Below, piece by piece: positions 54,396 to 64,000 of a stretch of DNA of 64,000 bases. A program made the position numbers and the translations under genes. The notes below the pieces were generated by a model, which was not told the origin of the DNA, searched no databases, and worked only from the letters and a program-made list of their open reading frames with translations. This DNA comes from Notolepis coatsorum (lineage: Eukaryota; Chordata; Actinopteri; Aulopiformes; Paralepididae), in assembly GCA_963971535.1 (NCBI GenBank), contig OZ020591.1, forward strand, positions 17,966,823 through 18,030,822, written 5' to 3'. How positions within the stretch are numbered: the first letter of the stretch is position 1; each line of letters opens with the position of its first letter.

Positions 54396-56155
54396 TAGGG
54401 CTGGGCGATATGACGATATTATATAAATATCGGGTACAGTTCATTAACGATACACTTTTTAAACGTATCGTGGATATCGTGATGTTTTGCCCAAGAGGAT
54501 TGTGTCTCGTCAATCTGGTCCACACGTTCAAACTTTTGAACAGCGCCGCCCCACACACACACTACTGCATCAAAGTTACTACTTATGATAACAAAGTAGG
54601 GCTGGGCGATATGGAAAAAAATCATATCGCGATAACGATATGATAATTTTATTTTATTTCTCGATATCGATAATTATCGAATTGTTATAAGTATAAAAAA
54701 ACGTTTTTTTTTTTTTTTTAACAACAGATGTATGTTTATTTTGCAGCAATTCTTTGTCATTGCTGCCATCTTTAGTGTTACATCCCCTCACACTCCAGTT
54801 CTCAGGCTGCAGCTGGTTTAAAAGCAAGTAAACCGGCTTCTCTGCTGGCTGTGGCTCCAGAGGAGTTGAACAGTTCTGGCTCTGCTAGTTTATTTTGGAT
54901 CTTTTGGCGCTTTTTTGGTGGACAAACCACCGCACATGTGCACTGTGACTCGTGACTGGAGTCTAGTTCTGCTAGCACACATAGCCTACTGTGTACAGAC
55001 GGTTTCAAAATGTATTTTAAATTAGAAAGCAAACAAAATAAATGGACAAGAGAAAAATAAATCTGAATTTGGTCAGTATTGTCATTTGAACAAGCAAAGC
55101 CATTACTTTAAGTTGCAGGCAAGAAAGACAAGTCTGTCCACTGTCTCTGGTTTTAAAACTGCCCTGTTGCAAAAAAAAAAAAAAAAAAAAAAAAACGATT
55201 TTTCGATTTTTTTTTTATTTCGATATTCGATATCGATTATTAAAATATATCGCGATATTTATCGTTATCGTTATATCGCCCAGCCCTATAACAAAGGCAT
55301 TCGTTTTGTGGCATTAACGTTATATAGTTACACGTTCAATAACATCAGCGTATTTACATAGCAACGTCCGAGGTCGACCTAGATAGATGGCAAGCATTAG
55401 TCGTTCATATCTCAGCCCGTGCTGACTCAGTTGTGCCCATTCTGCGGTCTGTTAATAAAGTTTTCAATCAGACAGATGTATGGAAAGGCTTTTATTATAA
55501 CATCCGTTGCAGTAAAATCATTATGCCTCCAGTCGTTTAGTCATCCTGCGGAGCTAAAAGCTAAACGCTACCATTGTTGTTGTCATTGAGCTCTTGTCAA
55601 ATCAATGGCGGATATAGCGGAAGTAAAAAATTAATACGCGCTTGCCGATTGGTGCTAAGAACAGCAGGGCGGGTGCAAGCGGTGTGACGTAATTGGCAGA
55701 CTCGACTGTCAATCAAAATGATTCTGTTTGCCGTCTGAATGAATGAAAACGTTATTAACAGATTGCAGCATGGGTATAATACAGTACAGCTCAATACAAC
55801 AACAGTGGACTGGAGGATGCAGACCAGAGAGACTTTCGTCTTGTTTACATCAGGGTCCCCCATTTTCAATTCATCATATTTCATATCTAAATCATATAAT
55901 ATCTCATTGCTAAATATATGCAATATATAATCTAATAATCCAATAATCTAAATCTAATATATAATATAAAAATGCTAAATGCATGGGTATTTTATTTTGT
56001 CTTTAATGTTAGCTTGCAAACTCAAATACTGTCTTGGTAAGCCTCATAATGAATTGTTTGGGGAAAAAAAGAAAAACATTGTGATGCGTATCGTGTATCG
56101 CCGAAAGGTCAGAAAATATCGTGATATCATATTTAGGCCATATCGCCCAGCCCTA
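54396..56155 (+). mobile_element. hAT (TAGGGCTGGGCGATA ends) inside the SINE
   Basis: Exact 8-bp TSD CCTACAGG at 54,388-54,395 and 56,156-56,163. Contains a second element of the same terminal family and a reverse LINE-A tail (55,737-55,877). Interior blocks match the element at 17,285-18,538. Confidence 0.92.
54597..55288 (+). mobile_element. hAT nested in a hAT of the same terminal family
   Basis: TIRs TAGGGCTGGGCGATATGG and TATATCGCCCAGCCCTA have the exact 8-bp TSD TAACAAAG (54,589-54,596; 55,289-55,296). The related interior at 18,108-18,116 gives the uninterrupted context. It is AT-rich with an A run of about 26 at about 55,171-55,194. Confidence 0.92.
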
Positions 56156-57222
56156 CCTACAGGTCAGGTCTCGGCGCTTGCTAAGCGGGGCAGGACTTGG
56201 TGGAGATAGCGTGCCCTCCCACGCGTTACACTTCACCAATGAGAGTCCTCGCTGCCAAGTGAAAAGAGCGTCACTGGCTTGACGGCGCACGTCTCGGAGG
56301 AAGCGTGCGATCGACATCAGGACACCCTTGTACCGACTCGTAGGAGAACATGCGAACAACAACCAGGTAGGGGAGGGGGGGAATTGGCACAACGACTAAT
56401 TGGGACGGGGAGAAAATCAGAGAAAAATAGGAGAAAGAGATAAAAAAATATATCATTGCATCACTCCCGACAGACACAATGTACAATGCACAATGCACAA
56501 TGATCGCTTTCTAAACTTAATAATCGATATGATTTCGGCGTTTATTGCGACATACAAACCGGAAATGGACCTAGGCGATCGACGTCGTATACTTGGGATC
56601 TTTCACCGCCAGTCTCTTTGACCCACGGTAAGAGGACACTAACGTTATTTTCAACCCAATTGTGAGTTTCCTTGTTTGCAAACCATCTGATCAATATATC
56701 CACCCATACTACATAAAGCAGTTACTGATGATTGGGGAATTATAAACGACCCCCCCCCCCCCCTTTCCTCCACGCATGATGAAGCATAACATATACCGAT
56801 CATATACAGTTTAATTTTTTAATATAGCGTGTATAGGGGGGAAACGGCAATTGATAATCTATATATGCGTTTAGGCCTATAACTCACGTTCTAGGAATTA
56901 CTGCAGAAAACGATAAACATACTAATATATTCTAGAAGGTATTTTTGTATGAATGAAAAAGTATAACGTTCCCACATCCTGAACGATAGATAATCGATGT
57001 TGAATGGGCCATAGTAATGTCAATATAGCAATACAATTTAAAAAGTTATAGCCCTGCAAAGAAGGTGAGCCACTCCATAGACTTATAGTGCTGGCAGACT
57101 GGGTACAATGATGGGCACAATGCCCGGCGGGCAATGTGTTAAACAGATCTTTTTCAAGTTCCAAGTTTTAATACTCTTATCAACATGAGAGTCAACAAAT
57201 GCTTGCTTTATGCAGCCATTTA

Positions 57223-57560
57223 ACACAAAAGGATGACCCATTGCAAATTTGCATCAAATTCAAAACAGAGTGATGCACAAAATAACTTAAAAGAAAACAA
57301 TAATTTAAAACAATGAATAAAGTGTGCATGAAATAATAGGGGAAATAAAACGTTAGGAACTTGTTACATTCACCCACACAAGGGCTGAGGACTCACCCCC
57401 CCCCCTCTCTCTCTCACACACACACTCTCTCAGCTCTCTTTCTCTCTTGCCCCTTCCTCATCTCTCTCACCCCCCCCCCTCTCTATCTCTCTCACACACA
57501 CACACACACACACACTTTGAGTCAGAAACAAACATAGTATCAATGTTAGTATCAATAATA
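57223..57560. other. Right-arm-only stretch with CT/CA-rich low complexity
   Basis: Occupies the place of the left-arm L2/Rex1-like LINE. Contains C runs, CTCTCT and CACACA tracts. No gene is seen. Confidence 0.6.
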
Positions 57561-58383
57561 CACCTGAGTGAAGTCTAGTTAAAAAAAAAGTAAAACAATT
57601 ATATATATATTTTCTTTTTTTTCTAAAAAGTTAATCGTGAGTTAAAAAAAATAGTGGCGTTAATAGAATCGGGCGTTAATACCGCATTCACTTTTTACAG
57701 CCTTAATATATATAAAAATGTGCGAATTGGCTATAATAAGGTAATTTATAAGCCTGGTTAGCCTGCTATTCTATATTCTATCTATATAATAATATTTCTA
57801 ATGGCATTGGTCCGGATGGGAGAATTCAGTACTGTATCTACAGAACCTTCTGTTTAATCATCTTCCCTTTATTCATTTTCTTAGATTTTTTTGTACATGA
57901 TCTCAAGGAGGTACTGAACGAGATCAGTGGCAGTTTTTAATGTTTGGTCATTATTAGCGGGTGTTATTCACTGTCAAAGATGCAAAGAAAAATCATAATT
58001 CATATTCTCCCTTGTTTCATCACAACTTAAGCAAGCCTAGTAATAGACACAATATTTCTGACACTGGGAATACATTCACTGAGGTCCATAGATGTCCCTA
58101 GATACCAGGAATATGTAAATGGACCTTGTAGAAGTGGAGCAATATTACATTTACTTAGGTATGTATTTTAGGCAGATTTTCAGAAAATAGGCTCCGGGCT
58201 TAAGAGGTTAAGTCTCCTGATGTGATCTGTTTAGGTCTCCTGATGTGATCTGTTTAGGTCTCCTGATGTGATCTGTTTAGGTCTCCTGATGTGATCTCTT
58301 TAGGTCTCCTGATGTGATCTGTTTAGGTCTCCTTATGTGATCTGTTTAGGTCTCCTGGTGTGATCTGTTTAGGTCTCCTGGTG

Positions 58384-59097
58384 GCGTGAATATTTTAGGC
58401 AACCAACTTGTGTTTAGCGTTTCTCTGATTGGCCAATACGCCCATGTGACCACGGCAGCGCGAGAGAGCTGCAGTGCGGAAATAGGCTGTCTATTGCCTC
58501 GCGCTGCAGCGCGGAAATAGGCTGTCTATTGCCATTCTCTAAGACAAACTCTAACCTTAACCAGCTCCTTAACAGCGCCTAAACTTAACCCTTCTAACCT
58601 TAAGCAACTCCGAAACAATGCCTAACCTTAACCAACTCCGAAACAATGCCTAAACTTAACCGGCGAAAGAATGCACGTTAAAAAATATTGCCATTCTCTA
58701 AGACAAACTCTAACCTTAACCAGCTCCTTAACAGCGCCTAAACTTAACCCTTCTAACCTTAAGCAACTCCGAAACAATGCCTAACCTTAACCAACTCCGA
58801 AACAATGCTTAAATTTATGCCTAAACTTAACGGCGAAAGAATGCGAATGCACGTTAAAAAAATAAAATAAAATTGAAGGGAATCGAACTTGTCAGCAACG
58901 GGCCGTAGGATCCACAGCAATGCAGCGCTGCCAATTGAGCTAGTTCTGGATAGTAAAAAAGGGCGGATTACTGCTACATAATGCTGCCGCGACGGAGCTC
59001 CGCGGCAGAGCCGCTACGTGCCGCGGCAGAGCGGGGGCGTGGCTAGACGCAAGTTGGGCGTGGTTAGACACAAGTTGGTTGCCTTTAATATTTAGGC
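58384..59097 (+). mobile_element. Mutator-like TIR element with 9-bp TSD, right arm only
   Basis: Both ends start with GC and share AGGCAACCAACTTGTGT. The exact 9-bp TSD CTCCTGGTG is at 58,375-58,383 and 59,098-59,106, inside a tandem repeat. The interior carries two tandem CTCTAAGACAAACTCTAACC units (about 58,498-58,685 and 58,687-58,850) and a tRNA-like segment, the same plan as 15,839-16,505 although outer TIR sequences differ. Confidence 0.87.
58876..58962 (-). other. tRNA-like segment inside Mutator-like element
   Basis: The reverse strand reads box A TAGCTCAATTGGCAGCGC and box B AAGTTCGATTCCC at tRNA-like spacing. Better conserved than 16,288-16,370. Acceptor-stem pairing is not convincing, so it is not called a functional tRNA gene. 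Confidence 0.6.
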
Positions 59098-59151
59098 CTC
59101 CTGGTGTGATCTGTTTAGGTCTCCTGATGTGATCTGTTTATGTCTCCCGAT

Positions 59152-61309
59152 CAGGGGAGGAAATTAGGCCATTTTACTCGCCAAATGCGAGTATTTTTTA
59201 TGTTTGGCGAGTGATTCTTGAAGACCACTCGCCACACTGGCGACTAAGTAAAGAAAACAAAACAAAAAAACCATGAACTTCGGAAAATGCCTGTCAGAAA
59301 TGTCAACTGGAATAGCTTGGAGTTAACATGGCTAGCTAGTTAGCTGTAATGGATCATACATGACGTGGTGTGCTGTTAGTTATCTGAAAATAATACGGGG
59401 GTAATTAACGTGAGCTAACGTTAGCCCTTCGACGAGTGGTTTGCATGGACACTGGACAGTAACGTTAGCTACAGCTTCGTTAGCCTAGCTAACATTAGCT
59501 ACATATCTAGCAAGCTATAGACAAAGAAAGTTTAATGTGACTGATCTAGTGAGCTAGAATCAGAATATTCCACCCATAAATAGCTAATGTCAAATATAAA
59601 TAACGCAATGGCCATACCAACCCGTTCGTTTGACGGGAGCTAGTTAACGTTAGCTAGTAGTACCAGTGAATCATGTTGCTAAATATTTTGGTCGATTAAC
59701 GTTAGCGAGATTGGCCTACATTCCGTTACATATTCATAATCATGAGAAGGATAGGAGTCTGAGGCGGGATGTCGAAAGACGATGCTAAACATTTATTAAT
59801 GTTAAACTGAACTCTGTTGACGTTGAGCTAGTGTGCTGACGGGAAAGTAACAAACAACATGGTCCGTGCGGAACCCTTCCCCAACACATAGTTCCATGGG
59901 TGGTTTGATTGATTGATTGATTGAAAACTTTAACAGATTGCAGAATGGGTACAGTACAGCTCAATACACACAATTGTTAAGGGGATGCAGACCAGAGAAA
60001 GACTTTCGTCTTGTTTACATCAGGGACCCCCATTTTCAATTCATCATAACATATATGACATACACGACATACAGATAGACAGTACTGCTTCCAGGGTTTC
60101 CGTTAGATTTTTTTTTTGCAGGTCTGAGTGTCCGGTAGATTTCAATCTACCGGACAAATGGGATAAATTCCGGTCAGAGTTTATTGAGCTTAAAAACAAT
60201 TGATAGACCTATATAAAGAATGACATCATCAAGGCATTTATAATATTTTAACTTAAAACTAGGCTACTTTTGCGTATATACAGTCATTAATATATTCCAA
60301 ATAAAATAAGTCCCTCGAGACTTCGTGCTGCTGCCGACTTGAGGTGTCGGTGGGCAGTCTGCCCGACCTTAATAAACAGCAGTCTGTTATAATCACATTT
60401 TTATGAGCTAACGAATTCCGTTATATTGGACATTTGTATTAATTATATCAAGCGAAGAACTGAGAAATTTGGCAGAGAGAGACGGCAACATTATCGTGGG
60501 TTTGCGCCGTGATGTATATCTCCACCTCCCAACGACTTGGTGCTGCTCATAATGTCCGGTGAAAATAATTCCCTCTAAGCACAATTTGATTATTTGAATT
60601 GTATTAAAATAGGCTCAAATTAAATAGCCTATGCGATGAACGAAACAATCATTACATTTGTCGTTGCTTCACCAAGCAGCCGGTCTAATGACACCGCTGT
60701 GTCAGCGCGAGCTGGCTGCTGATATATTTACGTGAAGCATGGAGCACTGGAGCAGGCAGAGCAGAGCAGCGGTGTCAGCAGCGCCCCCACCCAACAGCTG
60801 AATTGCCAATGGCTGAATTTGAGTACTGCACCCTGCCAAGCCATGCTTCACGTAATCAGCAGCCAGCTCGCGCTGACAGCAGGATGTCATTATTAGACCG
60901 GCTGCTTGGTGAAGCAACGACAAACGTAATGATTGTTTCGTTCATCGCATAGGCTATTTAATTTTAGCCTATTTTAATACAATTCAAATAATTTAATTGT
61001 GTTTAGAGGGAATTATTTTCACCGGACATTATGACCGGAGAGATTAAATATGTCGGACTTCAACAGATTTTGCCGGTCAAATACCGGTAATTACCGGCTA
61101 ACGGAAACGCTGACTGCTACATCTATACATTTATGACATACCAGATTTGCAAATACAGTACTGTTTGTGATACAAAAAGAGTCTTTGTTAGAGTTGTTGA
61201 TCTTCCACAAAAGATTTATTTTTGGCTGGTAAAAAATCTGTTTGGCTGGTAAAAAAAATCATCTACTCGCCAGTTGGTTGGTAAGCCAAAAAGTTAGTTT
61301 CTTCCCCTG
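59152..61309 (-). mobile_element. hAT element, right-arm counterpart of 1,591
   Basis: TSD CTCCCGAT at 59,144-59,151 and 61,310-61,317. Contains a reverse LINE-A tail (59,908-60,048) and a private nested hAT. Lacks the LINE-A insertion seen in the left copy. Confidence 0.9.
60092..61112 (+). mobile_element. hAT (CAGGGTTTCCGTTAG ends) nested, right arm only
   Basis: Ends CAGGGTTTCCGTTAG and CTAACGGAAACGCTG have TSD ACTGCTTC/ACTGCTAC (60,084-60,091; 61,113-61,120). The left arm is uninterrupted near 1,782-1,792. The interior is a large hairpin: 60,590-60,740 is repeated in reverse at about 60,840-61,015. Confidence 0.88.
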
Positions 61310-61401
61310 CTCCCGATGCGTGAAGTTATGAATTTACCGGCGCAGGTTCTTGTAAATCCTTTTGATTTTCAAGAATCTGCACCAACCGTGTGGGTAAATG
61401 C

Positions 61402-61881
61402 TAGGGATGCACCGATCCGATATTGGTATCGGCCGCCGATATCAGTAAAATAGCTGGATCGGGTATCGGTAAAAGAAATATATATATATATTTTTTAATA
61501 ATAAAGAAAATAAGAAATAACAATTCAGTACATTTATATCTGTGTTAATTTGTTACATTTAGTTTCACTAAGTTAGGAAAGTAATGTTTTAAGTCAAGCC
61601 TGATGTTGCCTTGCACAAAATAATGATCCCAGTCTCTTCCACACAGTGACAGTGAGGCATACAGTTTATTAATTGAATGAATGAAGTTTATTTTCTGTCT
61701 TTGTTTACAAAAAAATCAAAAACACACTTGTGATCCTTTGCACAAAAAAAAACGTGGATAAAAAAAATAATTTGACTTTTTTGGAAGACAAATTTAACAA
61801 TGGGTATTGTATCGGTATTGGCCGATACCCAAACCCAGGTATCGGTATCGGGATTGAAAAAGTCGGATCGGTGCATCCCTA
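61402..61881 (-). mobile_element. Short hAT (MITE), right-arm counterpart of 1,025
   Basis: Same TIR family; flanks GTAAATGC (61,394-61,401) and GTAAATTC (61,882-61,889), the complement of the left-arm TSD with one change. Confidence 0.9.
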
Positions 61882-61924
61882 GTAAATTCATAACCTCACG
61901 CACCAGGAGACCTAAACAGATGTT

Positions 61925-63580
61925 TACTGGTAAACAAACTACCCTCCCACTCAGGGCATTATGGGGTAGAACACATGGTAGCATACAAGAACCTAGGGGT
62001 CCACAAAGACGACTTCAAACTGGAAATGGTAAGAACAGATGAGGTACTCAAAAAACTGAGCGCCCTCCAACCGAACAAGGCCACTGGTCATGACAACATC
62101 CCCTCCAAATACCTCAGAGACTCAGCAGCCGCCATCATCCCAGTCATCACACACATAATAAACCTCTCCATAAAACAGGGACACGTCCCCAAGGACTTCA
62201 AAATTGCGAGAGTAACACCCTGCACAAAAAGGGCAGCAAATTAGACCCAGGCAACTACCGCCCTGTTTCTATCCTTACCTCCATCTCGAAAGTCATGGAA
62301 AAAATAGTATACGAACAGGTCGAAAAGTACCTCGCGGAAAAAAATCTAATCTACGAATTCCAATCTGGCTTCAGAACATCCCACTCCACTGACACATGCC
62401 TTCTCTATTTGAACGACCACATCAAACAAGAGGTGGACGTGGGCAGATACTGCGGCATGGTCATGCTGGACCTACAAAAGGCCTTCGACACTGTCAATCA
62501 CACCATTCTGATTGACAAGCTAAAAGCAATTGGTTTTGATAGTCTATCAGTGAGCTGGATACAATCCTACCTGGAGGGGAGAGAACAGATGGTGGAGGTA
62601 AACGGTACCCTATCCCCCCCCCCCTCACAGTGAACTGTGGTGTTCCACAAGGAAGCATACTAGGACCGCTACTGTTCCTAATTTATGCAAATTACATGTC
62701 GTCAGCCCTGCTTGTCTCTGACAAGAACAAGTTACAGGTTGAAAAAACCCTCAGCTCGGAACTAGGCAAAATCTGCATATGGCTCGCCGATAACAAACTA
62801 TCATTACACATGGGCAAAACGGAGTCCATTCTCTTCGGTTCAAATAACAAACTCAGCAAGACCGACAGCTTCTCAGTTACAGTGGGTGACAATATTGTCA
62901 CAAAGAAAGATGAAATTACCTACCTGGGTTTCCTAGAGGCTAATCTTTCCTGTGACAAAATGGCATCCAATGTAATAAAAAAAGTCAACCAACAAACTCG
63001 ATTCTTGTACTGGATCTCCTCTCTGGTAAACAAGAATACACTGAAGACTCTGGCAGGAGCACTCATTCAACGGTACTACGACTATGCTTGCACCTCATGG
63101 TACCAAAGCACCTCGAAGGCGCTAAAAACAAAATTACAAACATCTCAAAACAAACTGATCAGACTACTGCTTGGCCTGACTCCTAGAACCCACCTCACCC
63201 CTCACATCAATGTGGAACGCCCTACCCAAAGCTGTAAAGGAATGTGAATCACTACCCACTTTCAAAAACACTCTCAAAAGAACACTTACGGGGGACTGCA
63301 ATTCGAAACTGGCCCCTGCAAATGTCCTAACCCAAACCCCTCCAATGTACAGTAGATTACCAAGTATGGCTTTGTCAATATTCCAATGTACAGTGTCCCC
63401 TTCCCACCCCCTACCCAACCACCCACCCACCCAACCACCTCCAATGTACAGTTCCCCCCCCACCCACCCCACCTACCCAACCTCCTCCAATTTCTATGTC
63501 AAATATACTCTCTTTTCTGGAGTCTTTTTGTATCACAAACAGTACTGTATTTGCAAATCTGGTATGTCATAAATGTATAG
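61925..63580 (+). mobile_element. LINE-A copy 5, right arm
   Basis: Covers the RT from NKATGHDNIPSKYLRD to KTESILFGSNN in several frames (61,975-62,244; 62,295-62,633; 62,630-63,247). The frame shifts near 62,220 and at the C tract near 62,614. A stretch including the second-Asp FADD region is shortened near 62,700, and about 270 bp (the DNLGW-to-NYATS region) are missing near 63,205. The C-rich 3' UTR follows. The element stops at AATGTATAG, where a different sequence begins. Its ancestral micro-order at 62,508-62,550 shows that the left copy is the inverted one. Confidence 0.88.
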
Positions 63581-64000
63581 TGTTACGAAGGATCAGATTA
63601 AACCGAATATATATATTTATTGATTGATATATATTGCATAATATTTGTATATCGTTTGATATCCCTTGTATATTCCTTGTACATATACACGGAATATCCC
63701 TTTAGCCTAGTACAGACCATAATATTTCATTCTCCTATTGGACAGCGGTCCACAGGCGCCATAGCCATACCTCCAAGGTCTGGTTCAAAGTCACCGCCGG
63801 GGACTTGCCTGGACATGAACGGTTCTGCGCAAGGATATGAGACAGGAATAAAGCTGGTACTAGTTTGTTCACCTAAACGTATAAATACGGCGCAGGTGAA
63901 TACAGAAGTAGAGTTACCCAATAAGTTGAAGCCTCACCCACGATACAACGTGTGGTGAAGTATGGCCTGTTTGGCCCCAAATAGAGCATTGAGACCGCGT
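63581..64000 (+). mobile_element. Possible 5' end of an LTR element (fossil), runs off window
   Basis: LINE-A sequence ends abruptly at 63,580 and a new sequence starts TGTTACGAAGG. Within it are a CCTATTGGACAGCGG block and a TATA-like ACGTATAAATACGGC (about 63,878), an order seen in LTR promoters. The far boundary lies outside the window, so the family cannot be given. Confidence 0.3.

Larger units (their letters stand above)
54209..56449 (+). mobile_element. tRNA-derived SINE split by hAT (right arm)
   Basis: The 5' part (54,209-54,395) has GGTGGTGTAGCGG and GGGTTCGAGCCC boxes. The remainder is at 56,156-56,449. It is the counterpart of 8,414-8,887, which keeps the uninterrupted CCTGTAGG target near 8,704-8,711. 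Confidence 0.9.
53932..57138 (-). mobile_element. piggyBac-like TTAA element, right arm, enlarged
   Basis: Flanked by TTAA (53,928-53,931; 57,139-57,142), with CACTTTCC and GCAATGTG ends. Mirror of 7,900-9,138. Contains the SINE and two hATs. Confidence 0.65.
53815..57705 (-). mobile_element. hAT element, right-arm counterpart of 5,009
   Basis: TSD ATATATAT at 53,807-53,814 and 57,706-57,713; end TAGTGCTTTCAATCG. Contains the TTAA element (53,932-57,138) and, instead of the left-arm LINE, about 340 bp of other sequence. Confidence 0.8.
58205..59148 (-). repeat. 23-bp tandem repeat array split by a Mutator-like element
   Basis: Units of AGGTCTCCTGATGTGATCTG plus three bases at 58,205-58,383 and 59,098-59,148. 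Mirror of 4,331-4,520. Confidence 0.88.
46009..62825 (-). repeat. Right arm of giant imperfect palindrome
   Basis: This is the inverted counterpart of 1-19,135. It is shorter because it lacks most left-private insertions, and for many of them it shows the uninterrupted target. It has private insertions of its own: a hAT-like element at 47,898, a hAT at 49,859, hATs at 54,396 and 54,597, a Mutator-like element at 58,384 and a hAT at 60,092. The scattered differences and different insertions make a simple hairpin artefact of one molecule unlikely, but long reads are needed to prove the order. Confidence 0.88.

Noticed and set aside
1-62825. Palindrome as a pure foldback sequencing artefact
   Set aside because: Arms differ by scattered substitutions and by many complete TE insertions with their own target duplications; a haplotype mis-join is still possible.

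Overview
This window is a teleost-like (fish) genomic region made almost entirely of nested transposable elements. I see no recognisable single-copy host gene, rRNA, functional tRNA gene or CRISPR array. The fish-like reading rests on CR1/L2-group LINEs, an L1/Tx1-type LINE, tRNA-headed SINEs, very many hAT elements with BED-finger or hAT C-terminal remnants, and abundant GCTAACGTTAGC-type AT/GC mosaics. The species cannot be named from sequence alone.

The dominant structure is a giant imperfect palindrome. The left arm (1-19,135, then 32,256-35,698 and 44,302-44,535) is repeated in reverse on the right arm (44,723 to about 62,825). Its centre is a spacer of about 187 bp at 44,536-44,722. Shared insertions lie at mirrored places in both arms: hAT at 1,025/61,402, 1,591/59,152, 5,009/53,815 and 11,054/49,805. 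Many others are private to one arm and the opposite arm keeps the empty target site. This allows target-site duplications (TSDs) and relative ages to be read directly.

Layout: 1-4,325, CR1/L2-like LINE (called LINE-A here) plus hATs; 4,331-4,520, 23-bp tandem repeat; 5,009-9,248, hAT holding an L2/Rex1-like LINE, a TTAA-flanked piggyBac-like element and a SINE; 9,619-10,690, SINE split by a hAT; 11,054-15,202, three hATs; 15,839-18,865, two elements with long terminal inverted repeats (TIRs) and 9-bp TSDs (Mutator-like); 19,136-21,651, a hAT with a second hAT and a piggyBac-like element inside; 21,421-30,292, copy D1 of a duplicated block, whose LINE-A copy is split by a hAT that is itself split by an L1-type LINE with an uninterrupted 1,256-codon ORF2; 30,293-32,262, two rearranged pieces; 32,256-35,698, copy D2 of the block; 35,699-44,301, an 8.6-kb palindromic DNA transposon with 6-bp TSD and spliced integrase-like exons at its centre (best fit IS3EU); 44,302-46,008, palindrome centre; 46,009-62,825, right arm; 63,581-64,000, edge of a possible LTR element.

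The order of events read from empty sites is: old shared hATs; formation of the palindrome; arm-private SINE, LINE, hAT and Mutator-like insertions; D1/D2 duplication with microhomology junctions; then a hAT and the L1 in D1, and a SINE and the IS3EU-like element in D2. The most novel candidates are the IS3EU-like palindromic transposon, a 9-bp-TSD TIR family carrying tRNA-like box A/box B sequence and CTAACCTTAACC-type repeats, and the giant palindrome itself. All identities come from reading by eye, and no database search was run.
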